Shown here: positions 16,915 through 26,600 of the stretch, in pieces
Position numbering within the stretch: position 1 is the stretch's first letter
Layout of the letters: each line of letters starts with the position of its first letter
NCBI RefSeq assembly: GCF_014216315.1
Contig: NZ_CP045702.1
Coordinates: 2,294,001-2,358,000, forward strand
Direction: 5' to 3'
DNA from: Streptomyces finlayi
Lineage (GTDB): Bacteria; Actinomycetota; Actinomycetes; Streptomycetales; Streptomycetaceae
Length of the DNA stretch: 64,000 nucleotides
Position numbers and translations under genes: made by a program
Notes under the pieces: model-generated
The model's input: the letters and a program-made list of their open reading frames with translations, nothing else
Told to the model about the DNA's origin: nothing
Database searches by the model: none

Positions 16915-16948
16915 ACGGCCCGCCCTCCCCTCCGGGAGAACGGGCCGT
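16915..16948. terminator. Bidirectional terminator between deacetylase and lon
   Basis: ACGGCCCG (16915-16922) pairs with CGGGCCGT (16941-16948), with CTCCC/GGGAG extending the stem inside. It is placed between the convergent stops at 16892 and 16995. Confidence 0.75.
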
Positions 16949-16994
16949 CCGTACCGGCCGTGCACGTCATGCCACGCCCGTCACTGCATGACAC

Positions 16995-19418
16995 TCACAC
17001 CGCGGCCGGGACCCTCTGCTCCCGGAGCCCGGCCGAGGCCGGGGCGAGGGCGATCTCCAGCACCTGGCGGACGTCCGTCACCGGGTGGACCTCCAGACCG
17101 TCGAGGACCTCGGCCGGCACGTCGTCCAGGTCGGCCTCGTTCCGCTTGGGGATCACCACGGTCGTGATCCCGGCGCGGTGCGCGGCCAGCAGCTTCTGCT
17201 TCAGGCCGCCGATCGGCAGCACCCGTCCGGTCAGCGACACCTCGCCGGTCATCGCCACATCCGTACGGACCTGCCGGCCGGACAGCAGGGAGGCCAGCGC
17301 CGTCGTCATCGTGATTCCGGCACTCGGACCGTCCTTGGGCACCGCACCCGCCGGGAAGTGGATGTGCACCCCGCGGTCCTTGAGATCCGCGACCGGCAGT
17401 TCCAGCTCGGCGCCGTGCGACCGCAGGAAGCTCAGTGCGATCTGCGCGGACTCCTTCATGACGTCACCGAGCTGACCCGTCAGGGTCAGTCCGGACGCCC
17501 CGGTCTCAGGGTCGGCCAGCGAAGCCTCGACGAACAGCACGTCACCACCCGCGCCGGTCACCGCCAGCCCGGTCGCCACGCCCGGCACCGCGGTGCGGCG
17601 CTCGGCCGGGTCCTGTGCGGACTCGGGTACGTGGTGCGGGCGCCCGATCAGGCTCCGCAGATCCTCGTCGGTGACGGTGAACGGCAGCTCGCGCTCGCCC
17701 AGTTCGTGCTGGGCCGCGACCTTGCGGAGCAGCCGGGCGACGGCCCGCTCCAGGTTGCGGACGCCGGCCTCACGGGTGTACTCGCCGGCCAGCCTGCGCA
17801 GCGCGGACTCGTCGAGCGTGACCTCTTCCCGCTCCAGACCGGCCCGCTCCAGCTGGCGCGGGAGCAGGTGGTCGCGGGCGATGACGACCTTCTCGTCCTC
17901 GGTGTACCCGTCCAGCCTGACCAGCTCCATCCGGTCGAGCAGGGCCTCCGGGATGGCGTCCAGCACGTTCGCCGTCGCCAGGAAGACGACGTCGCTGAGG
18001 TCGAGTTCGACCTCCAGGTAGTGGTCGCGGAACGTGTGGTTCTGCGCCGGGTCGAGGACCTCGAGGAGGGCGGCGGCCGGGTCGCCCCGGAAGTCCGAGC
18101 CGACCTTGTCGATCTCGTCGAGCAGGACGACCGGGTTCATCGAACCGGCCTCCTTGATGGCGCGGACGATCCGTCCGGGCAGGGCGCCGACGTACGTACG
18201 CCGGTGGCCCCTGATCTCCGCCTCGTCCCGGACACCGCCGAGTGCGACGCGGACGAACTTGCGGCCCATGGAGTGCGCGACGCTCTCACCGAGTGAGGTC
18301 TTCCCGACCCCGGGCGGACCCACCAGCGCCAGCACGGCGCCGCCGCGCCGGCCGCCGACGACACCCAGGCCGCGGTCGGCGCGCCGCTTGCGCACCGCCA
18401 GGTACTCGGTGATCCGCTCCTTCACGTCCTGGAGTCCCGCGTGCTCGGCGTCGAGGACGCGCTGGGCGCCCGGGATGTCGTACGCGTCCTCGGTCCGCTC
18501 GTTCCACGGCAGTTCCAGGACGGTGTCGAGCCAGGTCCTGATCCAGGAGCCCTCGGGGCTCTGGTCGGAGGAGCGCTCCAGCTTGCCGACCTCCTTGAGC
18601 GCGGCCTCGCGGACGTGCTGGGGAAGGTCGGCGGCCTCGACACGGGCCCGGTAGTCGTCGGACTCGTCCTCCGGGTCCCCGTTGAGCTCGGAGAGCTCCT
18701 TGCGTACGGCGTCGAGCTGGCGCCGCAGCAGGAATTCGCGCTGCTGCTTGTCGACGCCCTCCTGGACGTCCTTGGCGATGGACTCGGCCACGTCCTGCTC
18801 GGCGAGGTGCTCGCCGAGCCACTGGATGGCGAGCTTCAACCGGGCGACCGCGTCGGCGGTCTCCAGGAGCCGCACCTTCTGGGCGGTGGTCAGGAAGGGT
18901 GAGTAGCCGGAATTGTCGGCGAGCGCGGAGATGTCGTCGATCTGCTGCACCCGGTCCACGACCTGCCAGGCCCCGCGCTTCTTCAGCCAGCTGGTGGCGA
19001 GTGCCTTGTACTCCGTGACCAGTTCCGCCGCGGAGCCGGGCAGGGGATCGGGGACGAGCACGTCGACCTTGGTCCCCTCCACCCAGAGCGCTCCGCCGGG
19101 CCCACTGGTCCCGGCACCGATCCGCACCCGGTCACGGGCCCGGATGAGCGCACCCGGGTCCCCGTCCGAGAGCCGGCCGACCTGCTCGACGGTGCCGAGG
19201 ACGCCGGTCCCCGCGTAGGTCCCGTCGATACGCGGGACGAGCAGCACCTCGGGCTTGCCGCCACCGGCGCGCGCGGCGGCCTGCGCGGCCTCCACGGCGG
19301 CCCGTACCTCCGTGTCCGACAGATCGAGCGGCACCACCATTCCGGGCAGCACCACCTCGTCGTCGAGCGGCAGGACAGGCAGATCGATCGGTGTGAACGC
19401 TTTGGACTCCTTAGCCAT
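16995..19418 (-). CDS. lon: ATP-dependent Lon protease
   Basis: A full-length LonA-type protease of 807 residues: N-terminal substrate-binding domain (LPVLPLDDEVVLPGMVVPLD), coiled linker, AAA+ module and protease domain. Walker A is GPPGVGKTS (about 365) and Walker B VVLLDEIDK. The protease has the catalytic Ser in PKDGPSAGITM (about 696) and Lys in GGLKQKLLAAHRAG. It degrades misfolded and regulatory proteins in the cytoplasm. ATG 19418 (MAKESKAF) is chosen because AAGGGG precedes it; an upstream in-frame codon at 19439 would lie inside the control region. Heat-shock control by HspR is indicated by the HAIR site at 19440. Confidence 0.97.
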   Translation of the reverse strand: MAKESKAFTPIDLPVLPLDDEVVLPGMVVPLDLSDTEVRAAVEAAQAAARAGGGKPEVLLVPRIDGTYAGTGVLGTVEQVGRLSDGDPGALIRARDRVRIGAGTSGPGGALWVEGTKVDVLVPDPLPGSAAELVTEYKALATSWLKKRGAWQVVDRVQQIDDISALADNSGYSPFLTTAQKVRLLETADAVARLKLAIQWLGEHLAEQDVAESIAKDVQEGVDKQQREFLLRRQLDAVRKELSELNGDPEDESDDYRARVEAADLPQHVREAALKEVGKLERSSDQSPEGSWIRTWLDTVLELPWNERTEDAYDIPGAQRVLDAEHAGLQDVKERITEYLAVRKRRADRGLGVVGGRRGGAVLALVGPPGVGKTSLGESVAHSMGRKFVRVALGGVRDEAEIRGHRRTYVGALPGRIVRAIKEAGSMNPVVLLDEIDKVGSDFRGDPAAALLEVLDPAQNHTFRDHYLEVELDLSDVVFLATANVLDAIPEALLDRMELVRLDGYTEDEKVVIARDHLLPRQLERAGLEREEVTLDESALRRLAGEYTREAGVRNLERAVARLLRKVAAQHELGERELPFTVTDEDLRSLIGRPHHVPESAQDPAERRTAVPGVATGLAVTGAGGDVLFVEASLADPETGASGLTLTGQLGDVMKESAQIALSFLRSHGAELELPVADLKDRGVHIHFPAGAVPKDGPSAGITMTTALASLLSGRQVRTDVAMTGEVSLTGRVLPIGGLKQKLLAAHRAGITTVVIPKRNEADLDDVPAEVLDGLEVHPVTDVRQVLEIALAPASAGLREQRVPAAV

Positions 19419-19439
19419 GATCTCCCCTTCGGCAGTCAA

Positions 19440-19460
19440 GTTGAGCTATGCCGACTCAAT
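19440..19460. promoter_or_regulatory. HAIR-like HspR operator of lon
   Basis: GTTGAGC-TATGCCG-ACTCAAT: an inverted repeat with exact 7-bp spacing that matches the HspR HAIR consensus CTTGAGT-N7-ACTCAAG at the core TTGAG and ACTCAA. It begins 22 bp upstream of the lon start. HspR repression of lon is established in Streptomyces lividans, so the assignment is well supported. Confidence 0.85.
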
Positions 19461-19543
19461 GCTCCTGAGCGCCTGAATGTTCCCCAAGTCTTGTTCGCTC
19501 GCAGCGATCACTCACCTGGGGCCCGGTTCGCGATGATGGCGCC

Positions 19544-20128
19544 ATGACCCTCTCCGGCTCTCCCCTCCAGGCCCTCCTCGTCGTGGACGTGCAGTCCGCC
19601 TTCGTCAGCGGGGCGGGCGCGGTGCCCGGGGCGGCCCTGCTCCTGGACCGGACCACCGGCCTGATCGCACGGGCCCGTGCGAGCGGGGCGCTCGTCGTCC
19701 ACATCCAGAACGACGGGCCCACCGGAGCGGGCGACGAGCCCCACACCCCGGGCTGGGAACTCCACCTCCCGGTCGGGACAGGCCCCGGCGAGTCCGTCGT
19801 GCGCAAGTCGCAGGACGACGGCTTCGAGGGCACCACGCTGGGCGGCCTGCTGGTCGGCCACGGGGTGCGGGGGCTCGTCGTCTGCGGCTTGATGTCCGAG
19901 ATGTGCGTCCAGGCCACGGCCCGTGGAGCCCTGGCGCGCGACTATCGAGTTGTCCTCCCGTACGACGCCCACGCGACGTACAACATTCCGGCGGCCCGAG
20001 GAATCAGTGAGGAGATCCCCGCGGCCGCGGCATCACGGGTCGCGGCGTGGGCCATCAGTAACGAGGCCGAGGTCACCACGGCCGCCGCGGACGTCACGTT
20101 CGCGCCCCTGCTCCCACCGGTCCGCTGA
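19544..20128 (+). CDS. Cysteine hydrolase, isochorismatase family
   Basis: A 194-residue isochorismatase-like hydrolase with the Asp-Lys-Cys triad: D15 in LLVVDVQSAF, K88 in VVRKSQDDGF and C121 in CGLMSEMCVQATARGAL. The cis-peptide region before the cysteine is conserved. Family members hydrolyse amides such as nicotinamide or cleave isochorismate; the true substrate is not evident. It is transcribed divergently from lon, and no partner enzyme is adjacent. Confidence 0.85.
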   Translation: MTLSGSPLQALLVVDVQSAFVSGAGAVPGAALLLDRTTGLIARARASGALVVHIQNDGPTGAGDEPHTPGWELHLPVGTGPGESVVRKSQDDGFEGTTLGGLLVGHGVRGLVVCGLMSEMCVQATARGALARDYRVVLPYDAHATYNIPAARGISEEIPAAAASRVAAWAISNEAEVTTAAADVTFAPLLPPVR

Positions 20129-20192
20129 ACCCCGGGGCACCGAAGAGCGGGACCGGTGAACCGGACGCCGTCCGGCCGTCGATAGAGCAGGT

Positions 20193-20590
20193 GTGAGGCT
20201 GCTGCGCCCTTCGGGGGCCGATGGGGACGACGAGGACGGCGCGCTGCTGCGTGCCGTCGCTCAAGGCGACGCGAGCGCGCTCGGCGCGCTCTACGACCGG
20301 CACGCGGGCTGGCTCCACGCCCGGCTGAGCCGGCGGTGCGGGGACCCGGAGACCGTGCGGGAGGTACTGCAGGACACCTTCGTCACGGCCTGGCAGTCCG
20401 CGGGCTCGCACCGGGGTACGAAGGTCGGCGGCTGGCTGTGGGTGATAGCGCCGTCGGAGCGGTCGCCTGCTATCTCCTCGCCCTGGCCGGAACGTTCGCG
20501 GCGACCTGGCCGTACATCGGGGCGGGCCGCCCTTCGTTCACGCTCGCGCTCGCGGACGTCTGTTTCCTGGGCCGCGGTCTCCGCAATTCG
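20193..20590 (+). pseudogene. Truncated ECF sigma factor joined to membrane-protein remnant
   Basis: The first about 86 codons from GTG 20193 encode a convincing sigma-70 region 2 (LLRAVAQGDASALGALYDRHAGWL, then VREVLQDTFVTAWQS and KVGGWLWVIA). After about 20450 the frame becomes Arg/Ser-rich nonsense with no region 4. In the next plus frame a hydrophobic stretch, VGAVACYLLALAGTFAATWP, appears from about 20450 to 20525. It looks like the C-terminal helix of an unrelated membrane protein. The simplest reading is a deletion that fused a sigma gene to the tail of a downstream gene. It may still express a short region-2 fragment. Confidence 0.65.
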
Positions 20591-20667
20591 CTGGTCCCGG
20601 GCCGCCGGTCACGCAAGGATGGTCGGTCGACCCGACCGTCACCACAGGAGACCGGAGAGCCCACGTC

Positions 20668-21345
20668 ATGTCCGCCGGCACCGCCCCCGTCACACTCGAC
20701 CGCCGCGAAGGACCGTTCGGCGAAGTCGTTCTGCGTGAGCGCGGGGACGACTTCGAGATCATCGCCAACGGGTGTTTCCTCATGGACACCTCCGACGGAC
20801 GGTCCGAGCGGCTGCTGATCGACGCGGCGCTCGCGGCGCTGCCCGCCGGGCGCACCGCCCCGGCCGTACTCATCGGCGGTCTCGGCGTCGGGTTCTCGCT
20901 CGTGCGGGCCGCCGGGGAGGAGCGCTGGGGGCGGATCGTCGTCGTCGAGCGGGAACAGGCGATCGTGGACTGGCACCGGCAGGGGCCGCTGGACCGGATC
21001 TCGGGACCTGCGCTGGCCGATCCGCGGACCGAGATCGTGCAGGAGGACCTCGTCGCCCACCTCCTTACGACCACGGAGCGTTACGACGCCCTGTGCCTGG
21101 ACATCGACAACGGCCCCGACTGGACCGTCACGGAAGACAACGGAAGCCTCTATTCCGCGGCCGGTCTCGCGGTCTGCAAGGAGCGCCTCACGCCGGGCGG
21201 AGTCCTCGCCGTCTGGTCCGCGCAGCCCTCGTCCGCCTTCGAGCAGTCGATGCGGTATGCCGGATTCAGCGCGGTACGCACTGAAGAAGTAGCCGTTGCC
21301 CGAGGTGTGCCGGACGTGGTCCATCTCGCACTGCGGACCCACTGA
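20668..21345 (+). CDS. Spermidine-synthase-like methyltransferase-fold protein
   Basis: A 225-residue Rossmann protein of the spermine/spermidine synthase superfamily. It has IGGLGVGFSLVRAA as the nucleotide-binding loop, VVVEREQAIVDWH for the ribose-binding acidic residue and CLDIDNGPDW where synthases carry the catalytic Asp. It lacks the N-terminal beta-domain of true spermidine synthases, so polyamine synthesis is doubtful and a SAM or decarboxylated-SAM binding function is more cautious. The start is supported by GGAG about 11 nt upstream. The decayed sigma gene lies just before it. Confidence 0.75.
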   Translation: MSAGTAPVTLDRREGPFGEVVLRERGDDFEIIANGCFLMDTSDGRSERLLIDAALAALPAGRTAPAVLIGGLGVGFSLVRAAGEERWGRIVVVEREQAIVDWHRQGPLDRISGPALADPRTEIVQEDLVAHLLTTTERYDALCLDIDNGPDWTVTEDNGSLYSAAGLAVCKERLTPGGVLAVWSAQPSSAFEQSMRYAGFSAVRTEEVAVARGVPDVVHLALRTH

Positions 21346-21427
21346 GCCCCCACCGGGTACGCACATCGCCCGTATGCGACGGCCAAGCCAGACAAGGCCG
21401 ACGATCCGCCCTCCCGGGGCCGCGAAC

Positions 21428-21445
21428 TCCTCACGAAGTCCTCAC
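21428..21445 (+). promoter_or_regulatory. Direct repeat, candidate OmpR-type operator
   Basis: TCCTCAC occurs at 21428-21434 and 21439-21445, an 11-bp period that puts both copies on one face of the helix, as OmpR/PhoB-type regulators prefer. It lies about 145 bp upstream of the response-regulator start, suggesting autoregulation. The region between 21346 and 21587 otherwise contains only probable promoter sequence. Confidence 0.45.
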
Positions 21446-21587
21446 ACGGGGCAACACCCTGCGTAGCCGTGGGCCGTCCGCTGCCTTTACGCTTCTGACC
21501 GGCACATGGAATCTCCCACGACATTCACAAGCGAAGACCGTGCCTCCGGGGGGAATGGCTCCCGCGAGAACGGGCAGGGGCGGGGCG

Positions 21588-22321
<734 letters not shown>

Positions 22322-22325
<4 letters not shown>

Positions 22326-23398
22326 GCGGCCCCGGCCCCCGGCTGAGGCCGTTCTCCATCAAGGCCAAGCTGGGCACGCTCGTCGTGATCTCGGTGTTCA
22401 TCACCACCGGCCTGCTGATCGTGGCCCTGCGGACCAGGACCGAGTTCCGGTTCATCACGGTGTTCTCGGTGATCGCGACCCTGCTGATCACCCAGTTCGT
22501 CGCGCACGGTCTCACCGCGCCGCTGGACGAGATGAGAGCTGTGGCCCGGTCCATCTCGCACGGCGACTACACGACACGGGTGAGCGGGGCCGGCCGCCGT
22601 GACGAGCTGGGCGACCTGGCGCAGACGATCAACCGCATGGCGGACGATCTGGAGGCCGAGGACCGGCACCGCAAGGAGCTGGTGGCCAATGTCTCCCATG
22701 AGTTGCGCACCCCCATCGCGGCGCTGAGAGCCGTGCTGGAGAACGTCGTCGACGGGGTGTCCGCCGCCGACCCGGAGACGATGCGCACGGCGCTCCAGCA
22801 GACCGAGCGGCTGGGCAGGCTGGTGGAGACCCTGCTCGATCTCTCCCGGCTGGACAACGGAGTGGTGGCGCTGAAGGCCCGCCGCTTCGAGGTGTGGCCG
22901 TATCTCTCGGGGGTGCTGAAGGAGGCCAACCTCGCGGCCTCGCGGCGGGGGCTCCCCTCCGGTTCCGGCAACTCCTCCCGGCTCGACGTCCATCTGCATC
23001 TCGACGTGTCGCCGCTCGAGCTGACGGCGCATGCCGACGCGGAGCGGCTGCACCAGGTGGTCGCCAATCTCATCGACAACGCGGTCAAGCACAGTCCTCC
23101 GCACGGCCGGGTCACCGTACTGGCCCGGCGCGGGGAGCGCCCCGAGTCGCTGGAGCTGGAAGTCGTCGACGAGGGCCCCGGCATCCCGGAGGCCGAGCGC
23201 CACCGGGTCTTCGAGCGCTTCAACCGCGGCCAGGTCCCCTCCCCGCACGGTCCGGGCAGCGACGGAGGCACGGGGCTTGGCCTGGCGATCGCACGCTGGG
23301 CGGTGGAACTGCACGGTGGCCGCATCCGCGTGGCCGAATCCGCACGCGGATGCCGGATCCAGGTCACTCTTCCGGGAGCCCCCCAGCCGCGAGGTTGA
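22322..23398 (+). CDS. Sensor histidine kinase with short TM hairpin
   Basis: A 358-residue kinase with two transmembrane helices (about 17-36 and 43-62) separated by only a few residues, so there is practically no extracytoplasmic sensor domain. It belongs to the intramembrane-sensing type. HAMP domain (about 63-115), H126 in VANVSHELRTP, N box NLIDNAVKHSPP, G1 DEGPGIP and G2 GTGLGLAI follow. It should phosphorylate D69 of the regulator encoded immediately upstream. The signal may be membrane stress or a protein partner; that is inference from the architecture. Confidence 0.93.
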
Positions 23399-23657
23399 CA
23401 TAGAGTTCGAACCGGAAGGGCACATTCTGCGTGCACTTCCCCAGTGTGGTTGTGGTCGAGTGGCCGTAACCGCTCTGTCGCGTACCCCAGGTGCAGCGGA
23501 ACCCCGCTTGTTTCCCGCCATTTCCTGTGCCGAAACCCGGCTTCCGATGTGATGTACGCGACGAACACAGGCCCGGACTGCACGTTACGGCCGGGGGGGC
23601 GTAGCCTTGATTTCCGCTGTCCATCACCTTGTGAAGCGGAAGAGGGCGGTTGCCGCC

Positions 23658-26600
23658 GTGTCGTCTCAGTCCCCCAGTAACTCGAGCATCTCGACCGACC
23701 AATCGGAGCAGGGTAAGAACCCTGCCGCCGCATTCGGCCCCAATGAGTGGCTCGTCGACGAGATCTACCAGCAGTACCTCCAGGACCCAAGTTCCGTCGA
23801 TCGCGCCTGGTGGGACTTCTTCGCCGACTACAAGCCGGGCACGTCCGGCACGGCGGAAAAGCCCGACGCCCCAGCCGCGGAGGCTGCGGTGACGCCGGGC
23901 CCGGCCGGGCCCGCACCGACCCCGCCCACCGCCGACGCTCCGGCCGCGCAGGCCCCGGCTCCGGCCGCCGCGCCTGTCGCCCCGGCGCAGCCCCCGGCCG
24001 CGGCTCCGGCTGCCGCCGCGCCTGCCGCGCCCGCTGCCCCGGCGAAGGCCGCGGCTGCTCCGGCACCTGCCGCCGCGGCGAAGGCCGCTCCGGTGGCCGA
24101 GGCCACCGCGGGACCCGAGTACGTGACGCTGCGCGGCCCCTCGGCCGCCGTCGCGAAGAACATGAACGCCTCGCTGGAGCTGCCGACGGCCACGTCCGTC
24201 CGCGCCGTCCCGGTGAAGCTGCTCTTCGACAACCGCATCGTCATCAACAACCATCTGAAGCGCGCCCGTGGCGGGAAGATCTCCTTCACCCACCTCATCG
24301 GGTACGCGATGGTGCAGGCCCTCAAGGCCATGCCGTCGATGAACTACTCCTTCGCGGTCAAGGACGGCAAGCCGACCCTGGTCAAGCCGGAGCACGTGAA
24401 CCTCGGCCTGGCCATCGACCTGGTCAAGCCCAACGGTGACCGCCAGCTCGTCGTCGCGGCCATCAAGAAGGCCGAGACGCTCAACTTCTTCGAGTTCTGG
24501 CAGGCGTACGAGGACATCGTGCGCCGTGCCCGTGTCGGCAAGCTCGGCATGGACGACTTCTCCGGAGTCACCGCCTCGCTGACCAACCCCGGCGGCATCG
24601 GCACCGTGCACTCGGTGCCCCGCCTGATGCCCGGACAGGGCCTCATCATGGGCGTCGGCGCGATGGACTACCCGGCGGAGTTCCAGGGCACGTCGCAGGA
24701 CACCCTGAACAAGCTGGGCATCTCGAAGGTCATGACGCTGACCTCGACGTACGACCACCGGGTCATCCAGGGCGCCGCCTCCGGCGAGTTCCTGCGCGTC
24801 CTGAGCCAGCTCCTGCTCGGCGAGAACGGTTTCTACGACGAGATCTTCAAGGCGCTGCGCATCCCCTACGAGCCGGTCCGCTGGCTCCGGGACATCGACG
24901 CCTCGCACGACGACGACGTCACCAAGGCCGCTCGGGTCTTCGAGCTGATCCACTCCTACCGGGTCCGCGGCCACGTCATGGCCGACACCGACCCGCTGGA
25001 GTACCGCCAGCGCAAGCACCCCGACCTCGACATCACCGAGCACGGCCTCACCCTGTGGGACCTGGAGCGGGACTTCGCGGTCGGCGGTTTCTCCGGCAAG
25101 ACGATGATGAAGCTCCGCGACATCCTCGGTGTCCTGCGTGAGTCGTACTGCCGCACCACCGGCATCGAGTTCATGCACATTCAGGAGCCCAAGGAGCGCA
25201 AGTGGCTCCAGGACCGGGTGGAGCGTCCGCGCCCCGCACCGGAGCGCGAGGAGCAGCTGCGGATCCTGCGCCGTCTCAACGCCGCCGAGGCGTTCGAGAC
25301 GTTCCTGCAGACGAAGTACGTCGGTCAGAAGCGGTTCTCCCTGGAGGGCGGCGAGTCCGTCATCCCGCTGCTCGACGCGGTCATCGACTCCGCCGCCGAG
25401 GCCCGCCTCGACGAGGTCGTCATCGGCATGGCCCACCGCGGCCGGCTGAACGTCCTGGCGAACATCGTGGGCAAGTCGTACGCGCAGATCTTCCGGGAGT
25501 TCGAGGGCAACCTCGACCCGCGGTCGATGCACGGCTCCGGCGACGTCAAGTACCACCTGGGCGCCGAGGGCACCTTCACGGGCCTGGACGGTGAGCAGAT
25601 CAAGGTCTCGCTGGCCGCCAACCCCTCGCACCTGGAGGCCGTCGACCCGGTCCTGGAGGGCATCGCCCGCGCCAAGCAGGACATCGTCAACAAGGGCGGC
25701 ACGGACTTCACGGTCCTTCCCGTCGCGCTCCACGGCGACGCGGCGTTCGCGGGCCAGGGCGTCGTCGCCGAGACGCTCAACATGTCTCAGCTGCGCGGCT
25801 ACCGCACCGGCGGCACCGTGCACGTGGTGATCAACAACCAGGTCGGCTTCACGGCCGCCCCGGAGTCCTCGCGCTCCTCGATGTACGCCACGGACGTGGC
25901 GCGCATGATCGAGGCTCCGATCATCCACGTCAACGGTGACGACCCGGAGGCCGTGGTCCGCGTCGCGCGGCTCGCCTTCGAATACCGGCAGACGTTCAAC
26001 AAGGACGTCGTGATCGACCTCATCTGCTACCGCCGCCGCGGTCACAACGAGGGCGACAACCCGGAGTTCACCAACCCGCAGATGTACACCCTGATCGACA
26101 AGAAGCGCTCGGTGCGCAAGCTCTACACCGAGTCCCTCATCGGTCGCGGCGACATCACGCTGGAAGAGGCCGAGCAGGCGCTCCAGGACTTCCAGGGCCA
26201 GCTGGAGAAGGTCTTCGCGGAGGTCCGCGAGGCCACCTCGGAGCCGTCCCAGCCGCACGTCCCGCGCGTCCAGGCCGAGTTCCCGGTGGCCGTGACCACC
26301 GCGGTCTCCACCGAGGTCATCAAGGCGATCGCCGAATCGCAGGTGAACATCCCCGACGGGATCACCGTCCACCCGCGCCTGATGCCGCAGATGCAGCGTC
26401 GCGCCGCGTCCGTGGACAACGGCACGATCGACTGGGGCATGGGCGAGACCCTCGCCATCGGTTCGCTGCTGATGGAGGGCACCCCGGTCCGGCTCGCCGG
26501 CCAGGACACCCGCCGCGGCACGTTCGGCCAGCGCCACGCGGTCCTCGTCGACCAGAAGACCGGCGAGGACTACACCCCGCTGCTGTACCTCACCGAGGAC

